A stretch of 14,229 nucleotides of DNA from an uncultured Duncaniella sp. (GCA_910578515.1 CAJTQR010000006.1:116935-131163), one strand, 5' to 3'; shown: positions 1-7,504, counted from the stretch's first letter. Notes: generated from the letters alone by a model not told the origin. Numbers and translations: made by a program.

Positions 1-60
1 GCTGCATGAAGTTACAAGCAGTCCAACTAACAATGACAATGAGAACAAAATCTTTTTCAT
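1..60 (-). CDS. Lipoprotein, N-terminal fragment (runs off the left edge)
   Basis: Reading leftward from an ATG at 58-60, the 20 visible codons encode MKKILFSLSLLVGLLVTSCS. This is a textbook lipoprotein signal peptide: two lysines, a hydrophobic stretch of about 14 residues, and the lipobox VTSC with the lipidated cysteine at residue 19. The product should be an envelope lipoprotein processed by Lgt and LspA. Only the signal peptide lies in the window, so the function cannot be told. An AGGA sequence sits 4 bases before the ATG, inside a segment that can pair with the leader described at 61-318. The fragment is short, but its match to a signal peptide starting at ATG and open to the edge makes a real gene likely. 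Confidence 0.72.
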   Translation of the reverse strand, partial: MKKILFSLSLLVGLLVTSCS

Positions 61-318
61 ATGTTCCTACAATTCTCCAGTTGGCTCATGGGAGAGAGTT
101 AAGTTATAATGCAGAAACGTGAGCCAACTATGCCACGTCTTAGTTTGTAGGTCGTAGGAAACCTTTGATGCAGATGTAACAATAGCAGCTCACGCATATG
201 CGTGAGAACCACTATGCTATCTCTTGCATCGGTTTCTGAATTTCCTACGTTCACAAACTACAAGATACGCATAACGCTTCTTATTTTTCTAAAATGTCGT
301 GATGAGATACATCTCATC
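61..318 (-). promoter_or_regulatory. Candidate structured 5' leader of the left-edge lipoprotein gene
   Basis: On the minus strand this stretch can fold into a long broken hairpin. Its paired segments, in window coordinates from base to tip, are 127-133 with 269-275 (two wobbles), 138-141 with 262-265, 142-148 with 253-259, 153-161 with 241-249, 167-172 with 225-230, 181-186 with 216-221, and 189-197 with 198-206. The tip is the perfect 18-base palindrome at 189-206. A second stem pairs 79-88 with 120-129 (10 of 10) and overlaps the base of the first by three bases. A third 8-bp stem (301-308 with 311-318) would lie at the 5' end of a transcript from the box at 324-331. The arm GTAGGAA (64-70) beside the start codon repeats the 5' arm at 241-248. 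The pairing is seen in the sequence; the regulatory role is inferred. A decayed inverted-repeat element is the alternative. Confidence 0.5.
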
Positions 319-323
319 GGATG

Positions 324-331
324 CAAATATA
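324..331 (-). promoter_or_regulatory. Possible -7 box (TATATTTG) for the left-edge lipoprotein
   Basis: On the minus strand TATATTTG fits the Bacteroidetes -7 consensus TAnnTTTG exactly. Transcription would start near 317-320 and give an untranslated leader of about 257 nt that contains all the stems listed for 61-318. No clear -33 TTTG lies 19-21 bases upstream. A weaker alternative nearer the gene is a TTGG around 81-84 with TAACTTAA 18 bases later. Confidence 0.35.
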
Positions 332-480
332 CAGATTTTATTTCAGATATAAAGTGCTTTGATGAAAGAAATTTAGGTGATGAAATAGAATTAAATAAAA
401 TGAATAAACCCTGGGAATCGCTAAATAATTATCATTGGTTTGCCTTGTTTTATCAATTAGGACATTTTAGTACACCTAAA

Positions 481-524
481 AACAAAAAAAATAAAGGCCG
501 GCAATCAAGTGACTGTCAGCCTTT
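481..524 (-). terminator. Intrinsic terminator of tRNA-Leu
   Basis: On the minus strand, six bases after the tRNA 3' end, AAAGGC (519-524) pairs with GCCTTT (493-498) around a 20-base loop. A T-rich run follows (481-492, broken by single A and G bases). Position and orientation fit termination of the tRNA transcript. Confidence 0.75.
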
Positions 525-529
525 ATCAG

Positions 530-611
530 TACCCAGACCCGGGCTCGAACCGGGATGGATTGCTCCACTGGTGTTTGAGACCAGCGCGTCTACCGATTCC
601 GCCATCTGGGC
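530..611 (-). tRNA. tRNA-Leu (anticodon CAA)
   Basis: An 82-base class II tRNA lies on the minus strand. The acceptor stem pairs GCCCAGA (611 to 605) with TCTGGGT, with a G-U pair at the end and discriminator A. The D arm has GGCGGAATCGGTAGACGC. The anticodon stem CTGGT/ACCAG holds the loop CTCAAAC, so the anticodon is CAA, reading the leucine codon TTG. A long variable arm (TGGA/TCCA) is the leucine hallmark, and the T arm is CCCGGTTCGAGCCCGGG. CCA is not encoded and must be added by tRNA nucleotidyltransferase. The gene stands alone with its own promoter and terminator. No copy of its 3' end was seen nearby, so there is no sign that it serves as an integration site. Confidence 0.96.
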
Positions 612-632
612 ATTATGTCGGATTTGACGGGG

Positions 633-663
633 CAAAGGTAGGTATTTTTTTTTATACGGGCAA
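633..663 (-). promoter_or_regulatory. Promoter of tRNA-Leu
   Basis: On the minus strand TTG (661-663) is followed after 20 bases by TACCTTTG (633-640), a full match to TAnnTTTG with consensus spacing. Transcription would begin about 15-20 bases before the mature tRNA at 611. The spacer holds a run of nine A residues. Confidence 0.75.
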
Positions 664-802
664 TAGTTTGCTGTAATTTCCTGTAGTCCGAACGTGATTT
701 TTTAATCAATCGGCTATTACAGGAGCGTAATGATGAGGATAGAGTGTTGAGAGAAATGAGGAGGGAGGATAAGGAAGATGATATTTGAGTGGATGAAATT
801 CA

Positions 803-1342
803 TCAATCGAGCTCATTTGGCTGCTCGGGGTTGGTGTACCAGCGGGAGTACATGAGATAGTTGTGAGCTATCTTTTTGTTGAGCTCCCGAGAGGTCTCAG
901 GGTCAACCATCTTGATGAATTTGGCAGGTGCGCCACCCCAAAGTTCATTAGGACCGATTTTGGTGCGTGACAACACAACAGAGCCGGCCGCCACAAGGGC
1001 GCCTTCGCCAACCTCAGCATCGTCCATCACCACGGCTCCCATGCCGATGAGTGCATAGTCATGGATTCTTGCACCGTGGATGGTCACGTTGTGTCCGATG
1101 GAAACATCGTTGCCAATCTCGATGGTAGATTTCTGGTAGAGGGTGTGGAGCACGGAACCATCCTGGATGTTTACACGGTTGCCTATGCGGATAGAGTTTA
1201 CATCGCCTCGAATGACGGTGTTGAACCAAACGCTGCATTCCTCACCCATAATCACGTCGCCGATTATGGTGGAGTTTTCAGCAAGGAAGGTGTCGCGTCC
1301 GATTTCAGGCGTAAAGCCACGGACTGGTATAATGAGAGCCAT
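803..1342 (-). CDS. Gamma-carbonic-anhydrase-family hexapeptide-repeat protein
   Basis: This 179-residue protein has the YrdA/PaaY/gamma-carbonic anhydrase fold: repeated [IV]G-x4 hexapeptides from about residue 25 to 130 building a left-handed beta helix, then a C-terminal helix (about 148-170). The family trimer binds zinc through three histidines, and all three are here: H66 (VLHT), H84 and H89 (GHNVTIHG). The family residues R45, D47, Q60 and D61 are also present. Some relatives hydrate CO2 and others act on acyl-CoA thioesters or have no known activity, so the reaction is uncertain. It should be cytoplasmic. The start codon lies 6 bases after the aminopeptidase stop, so it is probably the last gene of the leftward three-gene cluster. 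No convincing terminator is seen before the tRNA promoter. Confidence 0.92.
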   Translation of the reverse strand: MALIIPVRGFTPEIGRDTFLAENSTIIGDVIMGEECSVWFNTVIRGDVNSIRIGNRVNIQDGSVLHTLYQKSTIEIGNDVSIGHNVTIHGARIHDYALIGMGAVVMDDAEVGEGALVAAGSVVLSRTKIGPNELWGGAPAKFIKMVDPETSRELNKKIAHNYLMYSRWYTNPEQPNELD

Positions 1343-1348
1343 ATTCTG

Positions 1349-3139
1349 TTATTTTACAAGTGGAGCGGTTGCGGCAGAGAGCCATTCACGTTCAGAGGCA
1401 GAGAGGGCAGGCGCGAGACGGTCATACACCATCTTGTGGTAAGCATTCACCCAGTCGATTTCTTCCGGAGTCATTATAGCGGTCTGGAAGAGGGAGCGGT
1501 CAAACGGGCAGAGTGTGATGGTCTCGAAAGCATAGAATTTACCAAATTCGGTTTCCTCATAGGGTATTGTGAGCACAAGGTTCTCGCAACGCACACCGTA
1601 ACGGTCGGCAAGATATACACCCGGTTCGTTGGATGTGAGCATGCCGGGAGTCAGGGGCGCGAAGGTGTCGTTAAGGCGGATGCTCTGAGGTCCTTCATGT
1701 ACATTAAGGAAGTGTCCGACTCCGTGACCGGTACCGTGAAGATAGCTTTTGCCCTCTTTCCAAAGTGGCATACGTGCCATGCCGTCGAGCTGGGCTCCGC
1801 GAGTGCCTTCAGGGAAGATGGCTGTAGCGATGGCGATATGACCTTTCATAACAAGGGTGAAGTCATGGCGCATATCCTCGGTGGGAGTACCGATGGCGAT
1901 GGTGCGCGTAATATCAGTGGTACCGTCGAAATAGTTGGCTCCGGAGTCGATAAGGAGAAGGTTGCCCTTTGTGATTTCAATGTCGCTTTCGGGAGTTGCG
2001 GAGTAGTGTACGATGGCTCCGTGAGGACCAAAACCACAGATGCTTTCGAAACTTAGGTCGAAGAACATGTCGCTTGCCGAGCGGTGTTTGAGAAGGATGT
2101 CAGCCACGCCTATCTCGGTGAGCTTTTTGCCTTCATTGACGGTCTGTTCTATTTCCATGAGAGAGCGTACCATGGCAACTCCGTCGCGGATATGTGAAGT
2201 GCGGATGCCTTGAATCTGCACTTCATTCTTGATTGCTTTTGGCATTGCTATAGGAGAGTCGCCTTTCACAAAGTGACCGTTTAGAATCTCTGCGATGGCA
2301 CCTGACGCTCTGCTGCCGCTGAGAAGAACCACGGTTTCCTTGGGTACAGCGGCGAGAAATCTCTGCACATCATCATAGGGAGCTACTGCGACACCTGCAT
2401 CCTTGAGATGAGCGGCTACTTCGGAAGTCATTTTTGCCTCATCAACAAAGAGGGTGCTCCCTGTTGGTGCAAGGTAAAGGAATGAAGTGGCTACCGGATT
2501 GCACGGCACATCATTGGAGCGGATGTTGAGCACCCATGCTATTTCATCGAGCGCAGAGGTAAAGAGTGCGTCGGCTCCTTTGGTGTGAGTGTCGGCAAGA
2601 ATACGGTGAATCTTGTGAGCGGCGGATTCACCGGCATATTTTTCATCGTGCACGAATATTTTGTCGGAAGGCAATGATGGGCGGTCTTCCCAGATTTTGT
2701 CAATAGGGTCGAATTTCACATCAAGTTTGAGCCCTGACTCGTGGAGACGACTGCGGAGTGATGCGGTTTCATCAATAGACATGAGCATGCCGTTGATACC
2801 TACGGTGTCACCCTTGTGGAGATTTTCGCAGAGATATTCAACTATTGAGGGTGTATCAGGCAGACCATCCTTCATCAGGATTATTCCGGTGCCCTCAATC
2901 TGCTGTGCGCCCTGCAGGAAGTAGCGGCTGTCGACCCACAAAAGGGCTTCCTTTTCAGTCACAACCATTGTGCCGGCTGAACCGGTAAATCCACTGAGGT
3001 GACGCACGATGTGCCAGTGGTCAGAGATATATTCACTAAGGTGAGCGTCAGTGCGGGGCAAAATGACCGCATTGACACCGGCGTGGTTCATTTCCTTGCG
3101 GAGCGCCACTATGCGCTCTATGATGACGTCGTTTTGCAT
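1349..3139 (-). CDS. Xaa-Pro aminopeptidase, M24B family (long form)
   Basis: The protein has 596 residues, the length of the eukaryotic-type aminopeptidase P rather than the roughly 440 of E. coli PepP. Two creatinase-N-type domains (about 5-145 and 160-315) precede the pita-bread catalytic domain (about 315-535) and a short C-terminal extension (about 535-596). All five metal ligands can be placed: D398 and D409 (IDSG...DGTTD), H472 (HGTGHGVG), E505 (SNEPG) and E519 (RCEN). The catalytic histidines H378, H468 and H481 are also present. It should remove an N-terminal residue that precedes proline, using two metal ions, usually manganese. There is no signal peptide, so it acts in the cytoplasm, probably finishing the breakdown of proline-rich peptides. 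It starts 11 bases after the upstream lipoprotein stop and ends 6 bases before the next gene, which suggests one transcript. Confidence 0.95.
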   Translation of the reverse strand: MQNDVIIERIVALRKEMNHAGVNAVILPRTDAHLSEYISDHWHIVRHLSGFTGSAGTMVVTEKEALLWVDSRYFLQGAQQIEGTGIILMKDGLPDTPSIVEYLCENLHKGDTVGINGMLMSIDETASLRSRLHESGLKLDVKFDPIDKIWEDRPSLPSDKIFVHDEKYAGESAAHKIHRILADTHTKGADALFTSALDEIAWVLNIRSNDVPCNPVATSFLYLAPTGSTLFVDEAKMTSEVAAHLKDAGVAVAPYDDVQRFLAAVPKETVVLLSGSRASGAIAEILNGHFVKGDSPIAMPKAIKNEVQIQGIRTSHIRDGVAMVRSLMEIEQTVNEGKKLTEIGVADILLKHRSASDMFFDLSFESICGFGPHGAIVHYSATPESDIEITKGNLLLIDSGANYFDGTTDITRTIAIGTPTEDMRHDFTLVMKGHIAIATAIFPEGTRGAQLDGMARMPLWKEGKSYLHGTGHGVGHFLNVHEGPQSIRLNDTFAPLTPGMLTSNEPGVYLADRYGVRCENLVLTIPYEETEFGKFYAFETITLCPFDRSLFQTAIMTPEEIDWVNAYHKMVYDRLAPALSASEREWLSAATAPLVK

Positions 3140-3150
3140 GGGGATATTTT

Positions 3151-3735
3151 TTAATAGTTATTTACTATGAGAGTGATGGTCGGGACGCCTGTGGTGTAAT
3201 TGACAGGGACGCCGTTGAGGGTGAGGCTTATCGTACGAGCTATGTAGGGAGGTTTGTTGAAGAACTTAGTCTTTTCCGAATACTCTATACGGTCAACTTT
3301 GCCATCGCCCCAATTGAACACGATAGGCTCGTTTTTCCACTCAGTGTTGAAATCAAATTGTCCTATGAATATCATTGATTTGTCACGCAGGTCGACAATG
3401 TCAGAGAGAATGTCGATTTTCTCTCCCGGAGAGATTGCAAATGGTTGATAGATAGTGGCGGTCTTATTCAACGGAAATCCCGGAGGGGTTACAATATCGC
3501 TGAACTCCCGAAGGGTAGTGTAGCGTGTGCCCATAAAATCAATGGAGAAGCTGCGCTCCCAGAGATTGTCAGGTGTGTTGATGTCGAGGAGGTCCTCACC
3601 ATTGGTGTTGACCACTTCCACCAGAATATTCATAGGAGTGACAATGTCATAGTTAGGCTCGTCCTTTTGATTATCGCTGCATGATATCATGGCGCAGCAT
3701 ACTATAGCAGCTAAGAATTTAAAAATGTAATTCAT
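3151..3735 (-). CDS. Small Bacteroidales surface lipoprotein, function unknown
   Basis: The protein has 194 residues. Residues 1-19 are a lipoprotein signal peptide with lipobox MISC and lipidated C19. The following SDNQKDEP is acidic with a lysine, similar to the export signal that places Bacteroidetes lipoproteins on the cell surface, so surface exposure is likely but inferred. The rest is beta-rich with no membrane segment. It resembles the short Bacteroidales lipoproteins grouped as DUF5034-like (features such as VVNTNGEDLLDINTPDN), but this assignment is from memory and tentative. No catalytic motif is seen. It is the first gene of the leftward cluster with the aminopeptidase and the carbonic-anhydrase-like protein. 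A -7 box lies about 84 bases upstream of its ATG. Confidence 0.85.
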   Translation of the reverse strand: MNYIFKFLAAIVCCAMISCSDNQKDEPNYDIVTPMNILVEVVNTNGEDLLDINTPDNLWERSFSIDFMGTRYTTLREFSDIVTPPGFPLNKTATIYQPFAISPGEKIDILSDIVDLRDKSMIFIGQFDFNTEWKNEPIVFNWGDGKVDRIEYSEKTKFFNKPPYIARTISLTLNGVPVNYTTGVPTITLIVNNY

Positions 3736-3818
3736 GTTTCAATAGGGGATAATATTTATCTTGGATGTTCATACTAACATGCTGTTAAGTAATCTCAACG
3801 GCTACTTAGTTCATTTTA

Positions 3819-3826
3819 CAAAATTA
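3819..3826 (-). promoter_or_regulatory. Possible -7 box of the lipoprotein/aminopeptidase cluster
   Basis: TAATTTTG on the minus strand fits TAnnTTTG. It would start transcription near 3812 and leave a leader of about 77 nt before the lipoprotein ATG at 3735. No good -33 TTTG is seen at the expected distance, so the call rests on the -7 box and its position. Confidence 0.4.
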
Positions 3827-3956
3827 AACAATAATCGTAGCGGAGAAGTGAACATGCGGCTTAAATTATGTTAAGATTAAGAATGGGGTGCGTGAGGTGA
3901 TAAATAAGACAGGTAAATAAACATCGGGTATGATGAGAGTGTTAAAAATATAATCG

Positions 3957-3964
3957 TAACTTTG
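3957..3964 (+). promoter_or_regulatory. -7 box of the calcium ATPase gene
   Basis: TAACTTTG matches TAnnTTTG exactly and lies 36 bases before the ATG at 4001. Transcription would start near 3968-3971, giving a short leader. The -33 region is weak: GTTAAAA at 3941-3947 is slightly too close. The box rules out the TTG at 3962 as a start codon, because that codon lies within the promoter. Confidence 0.6.
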
Positions 3965-4000
3965 CGCAACGAAAAAAATCACGTTAGAATTATAGAATTT

Positions 4001-6694
4001 ATGTCACAGAAGATTCCCACTTTTCACGGACTGACTGATGCAGAGGTGGCAGAGAGCCGCCGTTTGCATGGTGAAAATGTGTTGACTCCGCCGGCGAAGG
4101 ACCCGTTATGGAAACTGTTTCTCGCTAAGTTTAAAGACCCATTGATAATAGTGCTTCTGATTGCGGGTGTATTATCGGTACTCATTTCACTTTATGAATA
4201 TTATGGCTTAGAGCAGGCAGCTACGGTGTTTTTTGAGCCGGTAGGTATTTTCATGGCTATATTTTTAGCTACTGGACTGTCGTTTTATTTCGAGAAGAAG
4301 GCTGAGGATGAGTTCAAGATTCTTAATCAGGTGAATGACGATGAGCCTGTGCAGGTGATACGTGACGGAAATCCGACACAGATTCCAAAGAAAGATGTGG
4401 TGGTGGGTGATATCCTGATACTTAACACCGGTGAAGAAATTCCTGCCGACGCGCAGTTGCTTGAATCGACTTCACTGAATGTGGATGAGTCGACTTTGAC
4501 CGGTGAACCGATGGCAAGCAAGACTACCGACCCGGAACATTTCGATGATGAGGCTACTTTTCCATCTGACCATGTGATGCGTGGCACCCGAGTGATGGAG
4601 GGTCATGGTATAGCCAAGGTGTTTGCAGTAGGTGACCATACTGAGAACGGTAAAGTTTATGAGGCTGCGAGAATAGATGACGGACAGAAAACACCATTGA
4701 CCGAACAGCTCGAACGATTGGGCGCGCTCGTGACAAAGGGTAGTTATCTGGTGGGCGGAGCCGTGATGGTAGGTAGAATAGTGATGTATCTGCTTGAAAA
4801 TTCTACCTTTGAATGGCTACCTTTCATTGCTTATTTCCTCCAGACAATAATGATTGCCGTGACTCTCGTGGTTGTGTCGGTGCCAGAAGGTTTGCCGATG
4901 GCGGTAACTCTGAGTCTTGCCTACAGTATGCGACGTATGCTGAAGACAAACAATCTTGTCAGAAAAATGCATGCATGCGAAACTATGGGAGCCACTACCG
5001 TTATCTGTACTGATAAAACCGGAACGTTGACGCAGAATCAGATGCGTGTGGCAGAAACAAACTTCTACGGATTGCCTGAGCAGAAACTGTCGGACAATGA
5101 GATGAGCAGGGAGATAGAGGTGGGAATAGCGGTGAACTCCACTGCCCAGCTTGACCTTTCGGATGGAGAGCATCCACAGGTGTTGGGTAATCCTACCGAG
5201 GGTGCGCTTCTGCTTTGGCTGAGGGCTAATGGGATTGATTACCGTAAGATACGCGAAGAGGTAAATGTGGTAAGGGAATTGCCGTTTACCACCGAGCGGA
5301 AGTATATGGCTACCGTAATTGCCGACAGCGATGGCAACGAGACAATCTATGTAAAGGGCGCTCCGGAAATAGTGCTTGGAATGTGCAAGCATGTGAGCGG
5401 AGATGTGTCTGAAAAATATATCAACGAGCAGCTTTCCGGCTATCAGCAGAAGGCTATGCGCACGCTTGGATTTGCCGTACAGAAGTTGCCGAAAGGTAGC
5501 GAAGGCATCTCAGACAAGAGAGTTGATGCCTCCGACCTTACTTTCCTCGGCATTGTGGCAATCGCTGACCCTGTTAGAGCTGACGTGCCGGCCGCTATCA
5601 AGGAGTGTCTTGATGCAGGTATTGCTATAAAGGTTGTTACAGGCGATACTCCCGGTACTGCGAAGGAGATTGGTAGGCAGATTGGACTATGGAAAGAATC
5701 GGATGGTGACAGGAATATCATCACAGGACCTGAATTCGGAGCTTTGAGCGATAAAGAACTTGAGGAACGTGTGAATGATTTCAAGATAATAGCCCGAGCA
5801 CGTCCGATGGATAAGAAACGTCTGGTTGAGACTCTTCAGAAGAAAGGTGCAGTTGTTGCGGTGACCGGCGACGGTACTAATGATGCGCCGGCACTCAAGG
5901 CTGCCAATGTAGGTCTTTCTATGGGCGACGGTACATCAGTGGCTAAGGAGGCGAGCGATATTACAATCGTGGATAATTCATTCGCATCAATAGGCAGAGC
6001 CGTGATGTGGGGGCGCTCGTTGTTCCAGAATCTTCAACGGTTTATATTGTTCCAGCTTACAGTAAATGTGGTGGCGTGCCTCGTGGTTCTTGCGGGCGCG
6101 TTCATGGGAACAGAATCGCCTCTTACGGTTACCCAGATGCTTTGGGTAAACCTCATCATGGATACATTTGCGTCGATGGCACTGGCTTCGTTGCCCCCTT
6201 CAGCTTCTGTGATGAAGAATAAGCCACGTGACCGCCGCAGTTTTATAATCACAAGCAATATGTGGTGGTTTATAGGTGGAGTGGGGTTGATATTCACTCT
6301 TATAGTGTTAGGTATGGTCTACGTATTCGAGCATGCCAATGTGACCAGTCTGATGGATTTGCTCAGTGTGCATGTAGGCGCGAGAGACGGGCTGACCACC
6401 TATGAGCTTAGCTTGATATTCACCACATTTGTGATGTTGCAGTTCTGGAATCTGTTTAATGCCCGCGCTTATGCGACCCATAGAAGTGCTGTGCATCTGG
6501 AAAAATGTGGGGAATTCCTAATGATTGCTGCGTTGATATTTGTAGGGCAGATATTTATAGTCACAGTTGGTGGCGAATTTTTCTCAGTCACACCGCTTAA
6601 ATTCTCTGATTGGTTAATCATTGTGCTCGGTACATCTCTGGTTCTTTGGGTTGGCGAGATACTGAGAGTGGTGTCGCGTCTTGGAAACCATTGA
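4001..6694 (+). CDS. Calcium-translocating P-type ATPase, PMCA type (P2B-like)
   Basis: With the ATG at 4001 the protein has 897 residues. An upstream in-frame TTG at 3962 is rejected because it lies in the -7 box. In order: cation-ATPase N-terminal region (about 5-75), actuator domain with TGEP at 167-170 in place of the usual TGES, M4 motif PEGLP (295-299), phosphorylated D338 in DKTGTLT, nucleotide-binding KGAPE (452-456), hinge TGDGTNDAP (622-630), and a C-terminal bundle of M5-M10 (about 680-890). M5 has QLTVNVVA with N689 and alanine (A692) where SERCA has its site I glutamate. M6 has NLIMD with N717 and D721. This is the plasma-membrane pump pattern with one calcium site, so it probably exports one Ca2+ per ATP from the cytoplasm. 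There is no calmodulin-binding tail. It is a single gene ending at a strong terminator. Confidence 0.94.
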   Translation: MSQKIPTFHGLTDAEVAESRRLHGENVLTPPAKDPLWKLFLAKFKDPLIIVLLIAGVLSVLISLYEYYGLEQAATVFFEPVGIFMAIFLATGLSFYFEKKAEDEFKILNQVNDDEPVQVIRDGNPTQIPKKDVVVGDILILNTGEEIPADAQLLESTSLNVDESTLTGEPMASKTTDPEHFDDEATFPSDHVMRGTRVMEGHGIAKVFAVGDHTENGKVYEAARIDDGQKTPLTEQLERLGALVTKGSYLVGGAVMVGRIVMYLLENSTFEWLPFIAYFLQTIMIAVTLVVVSVPEGLPMAVTLSLAYSMRRMLKTNNLVRKMHACETMGATTVICTDKTGTLTQNQMRVAETNFYGLPEQKLSDNEMSREIEVGIAVNSTAQLDLSDGEHPQVLGNPTEGALLLWLRANGIDYRKIREEVNVVRELPFTTERKYMATVIADSDGNETIYVKGAPEIVLGMCKHVSGDVSEKYINEQLSGYQQKAMRTLGFAVQKLPKGSEGISDKRVDASDLTFLGIVAIADPVRADVPAAIKECLDAGIAIKVVTGDTPGTAKEIGRQIGLWKESDGDRNIITGPEFGALSDKELEERVNDFKIIARARPMDKKRLVETLQKKGAVVAVTGDGTNDAPALKAANVGLSMGDGTSVAKEASDITIVDNSFASIGRAVMWGRSLFQNLQRFILFQLTVNVVACLVVLAGAFMGTESPLTVTQMLWVNLIMDTFASMALASLPPSASVMKNKPRDRRSFIITSNMWWFIGGVGLIFTLIVLGMVYVFEHANVTSLMDLLSVHVGARDGLTTYELSLIFTTFVMLQFWNLFNARAYATHRSAVHLEKCGEFLMIAALIFVGQIFIVTVGGEFFSVTPLKFSDWLIIVLGTSLVLWVGEILRVVSRLGNH

Positions 6695-6700
6695 TAAAAT

Positions 6701-6726
6701 TGAAGGTTGTTTAACGGCAGCCTTCA
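6701..6726 (+). other. Small stem-loop just after the calcium ATPase stop
   Basis: TGAAGGTTG (6701-6709) pairs with CAGCCTTCA (6718-6726) with one wobble and an 8-base loop. No T run follows, so it is not a terminator by itself. It may protect the 3' end of the message together with the terminator downstream. Confidence 0.4.
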
Positions 6727-6739
6727 GTTTAAGGATATG

Positions 6740-6790
6740 AAAAACATCCGGTCCGTTTGAATCATCGTTCAGACGGACCGGATGTTTTTT
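6740..6790. terminator. Strong two-way terminator between convergent genes
   Basis: Bases 6740-6756 pair perfectly with 6773-6789. The stem continues through one G-T wobble and four more pairs to a 6-base loop (6762-6767), making about 22 bp. The stem is flanked by an A run on the left and a T run on the right, so it works in both directions. It ends the rightward calcium ATPase transcript and the leftward regulator/transporter transcript. Confidence 0.9.
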
Positions 6791-6811
6791 ATCTCGTGTA
6801 TTTACAGCGTT

Positions 6812-7504
6812 TCAATCGGGTGTTTTCAGTAGGATGGACCTCAAATCACGGCGTGATATGACACGTATTTCGTTGGAGGTAAAATCTATAAGCCCTCTTT
6901 CCTTCATCCCTTCAAGTGTGGATATGAACGAAGACCTTTGGACGCCAAAGAGAGCGTAAAGGTCACGTTGGCGGCATGAGAGCACGATGTCAATGGCATC
7001 ACGCTGGGTGAGAGCTATAATCCAGAATGCAATACGCTCCTCAAGAGACCCGGATGTTAGCGCAATCACTCCATCGACTGCTTTCTGGGCATTTGTTGAG
7101 ATGAAATTCAGGTAGTTGTAAAGACATACTTCATCTGACTGGATTATGGATATGAAATCGTTTTTTGCTATCTGAAGCAACGATACGGTGTCGAGGGCTG
7201 TAACGGTAGCGGGATAAAGCGTGTTGCGCCCGAAAAGGAAATCAGGAGAGATAACCGACGGAGCAGCGAGTGTCTGCGATATTCTGAAACGGTCGTTATA
7301 ATTCTGGATAGTCAGCCGTACCTTGCCGCCAATCACAAACATAAGATGAGTGCAGGGGTCGCCTGCGGTAACAATCTTTTCGTTCCCAAGATATTTAAGG
7401 AACGCGAGCTTTGTGTTGCCGACAATTTCCGAGATGCGATTGTAGCTCACGCCATTAAAAAGCGGGAGTTGCATCAGATTTTCGTACATGCTGTTGAGAG
7501 CCAT
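6812..7504 (-). CDS. Crp/Fnr-family transcriptional regulator
   Basis: The protein has 230 residues: a cyclic-nucleotide-binding-type beta-barrel domain (about 14-120), a dimer helix (about 122-168) and a Crp-type winged helix-turn-helix (about 176-220; CRQRDLYALFGVQRSSFIS is the recognition region). The phosphate-binding cassette of true cAMP receptors is not kept: the Arg-Ser pair is replaced by YPATV at 97-101. The ligand is therefore probably not cAMP. There is no cysteine cluster of the Fnr iron-sulfur type at the N terminus. The ATG at 7504 is used, though M6 is possible. It lies 68 bases after the BASS transporter and on the same strand, so they may be co-transcribed. It may regulate that transporter, possibly through the palindrome at 8571-8583, but this is inference. 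Confidence 0.9.
   Translation of the reverse strand: MALNSMYENLMQLPLFNGVSYNRISEIVGNTKLAFLKYLGNEKIVTAGDPCTHLMFVIGGKVRLTIQNYNDRFRISQTLAAPSVISPDFLFGRNTLYPATVTALDTVSLLQIAKNDFISIIQSDEVCLYNYLNFISTNAQKAVDGVIALTSGSLEERIAFWIIALTQRDAIDIVLSCRQRDLYALFGVQRSSFISTLEGMKERGLIDFTSNEIRVISRRDLRSILLKTPD

Noticed and set aside
127..275. Invertible promoter flanked by recombinase sites
   Set aside because: Pairing continues through the whole interval to a central palindrome, leaving no unique segment to invert, and no recombinase gene is nearby.
202..627. A 141-residue rightward open frame
   Set aside because: Its last 28 codons are the antisense of tRNA-Leu, its start lies in the palindrome at 189-206, and the protein has no recognisable domain. 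It overlaps the leader, terminator and tRNA.
481..663. tRNA-Leu as an attachment site for an integrated element
   Set aside because: No integrase and no duplicated tRNA 3' end were seen in the window.
1061..2056. A 331-residue rightward open frame
   Set aside because: It is the antisense shadow of the gamma-CA-like and aminopeptidase genes, whose motifs are complete on the minus strand.
4817..5392. A 191-residue leftward open frame
   Set aside because: It lies opposite the calcium ATPase core, including the phosphorylation motif, and shows no domain of its own.
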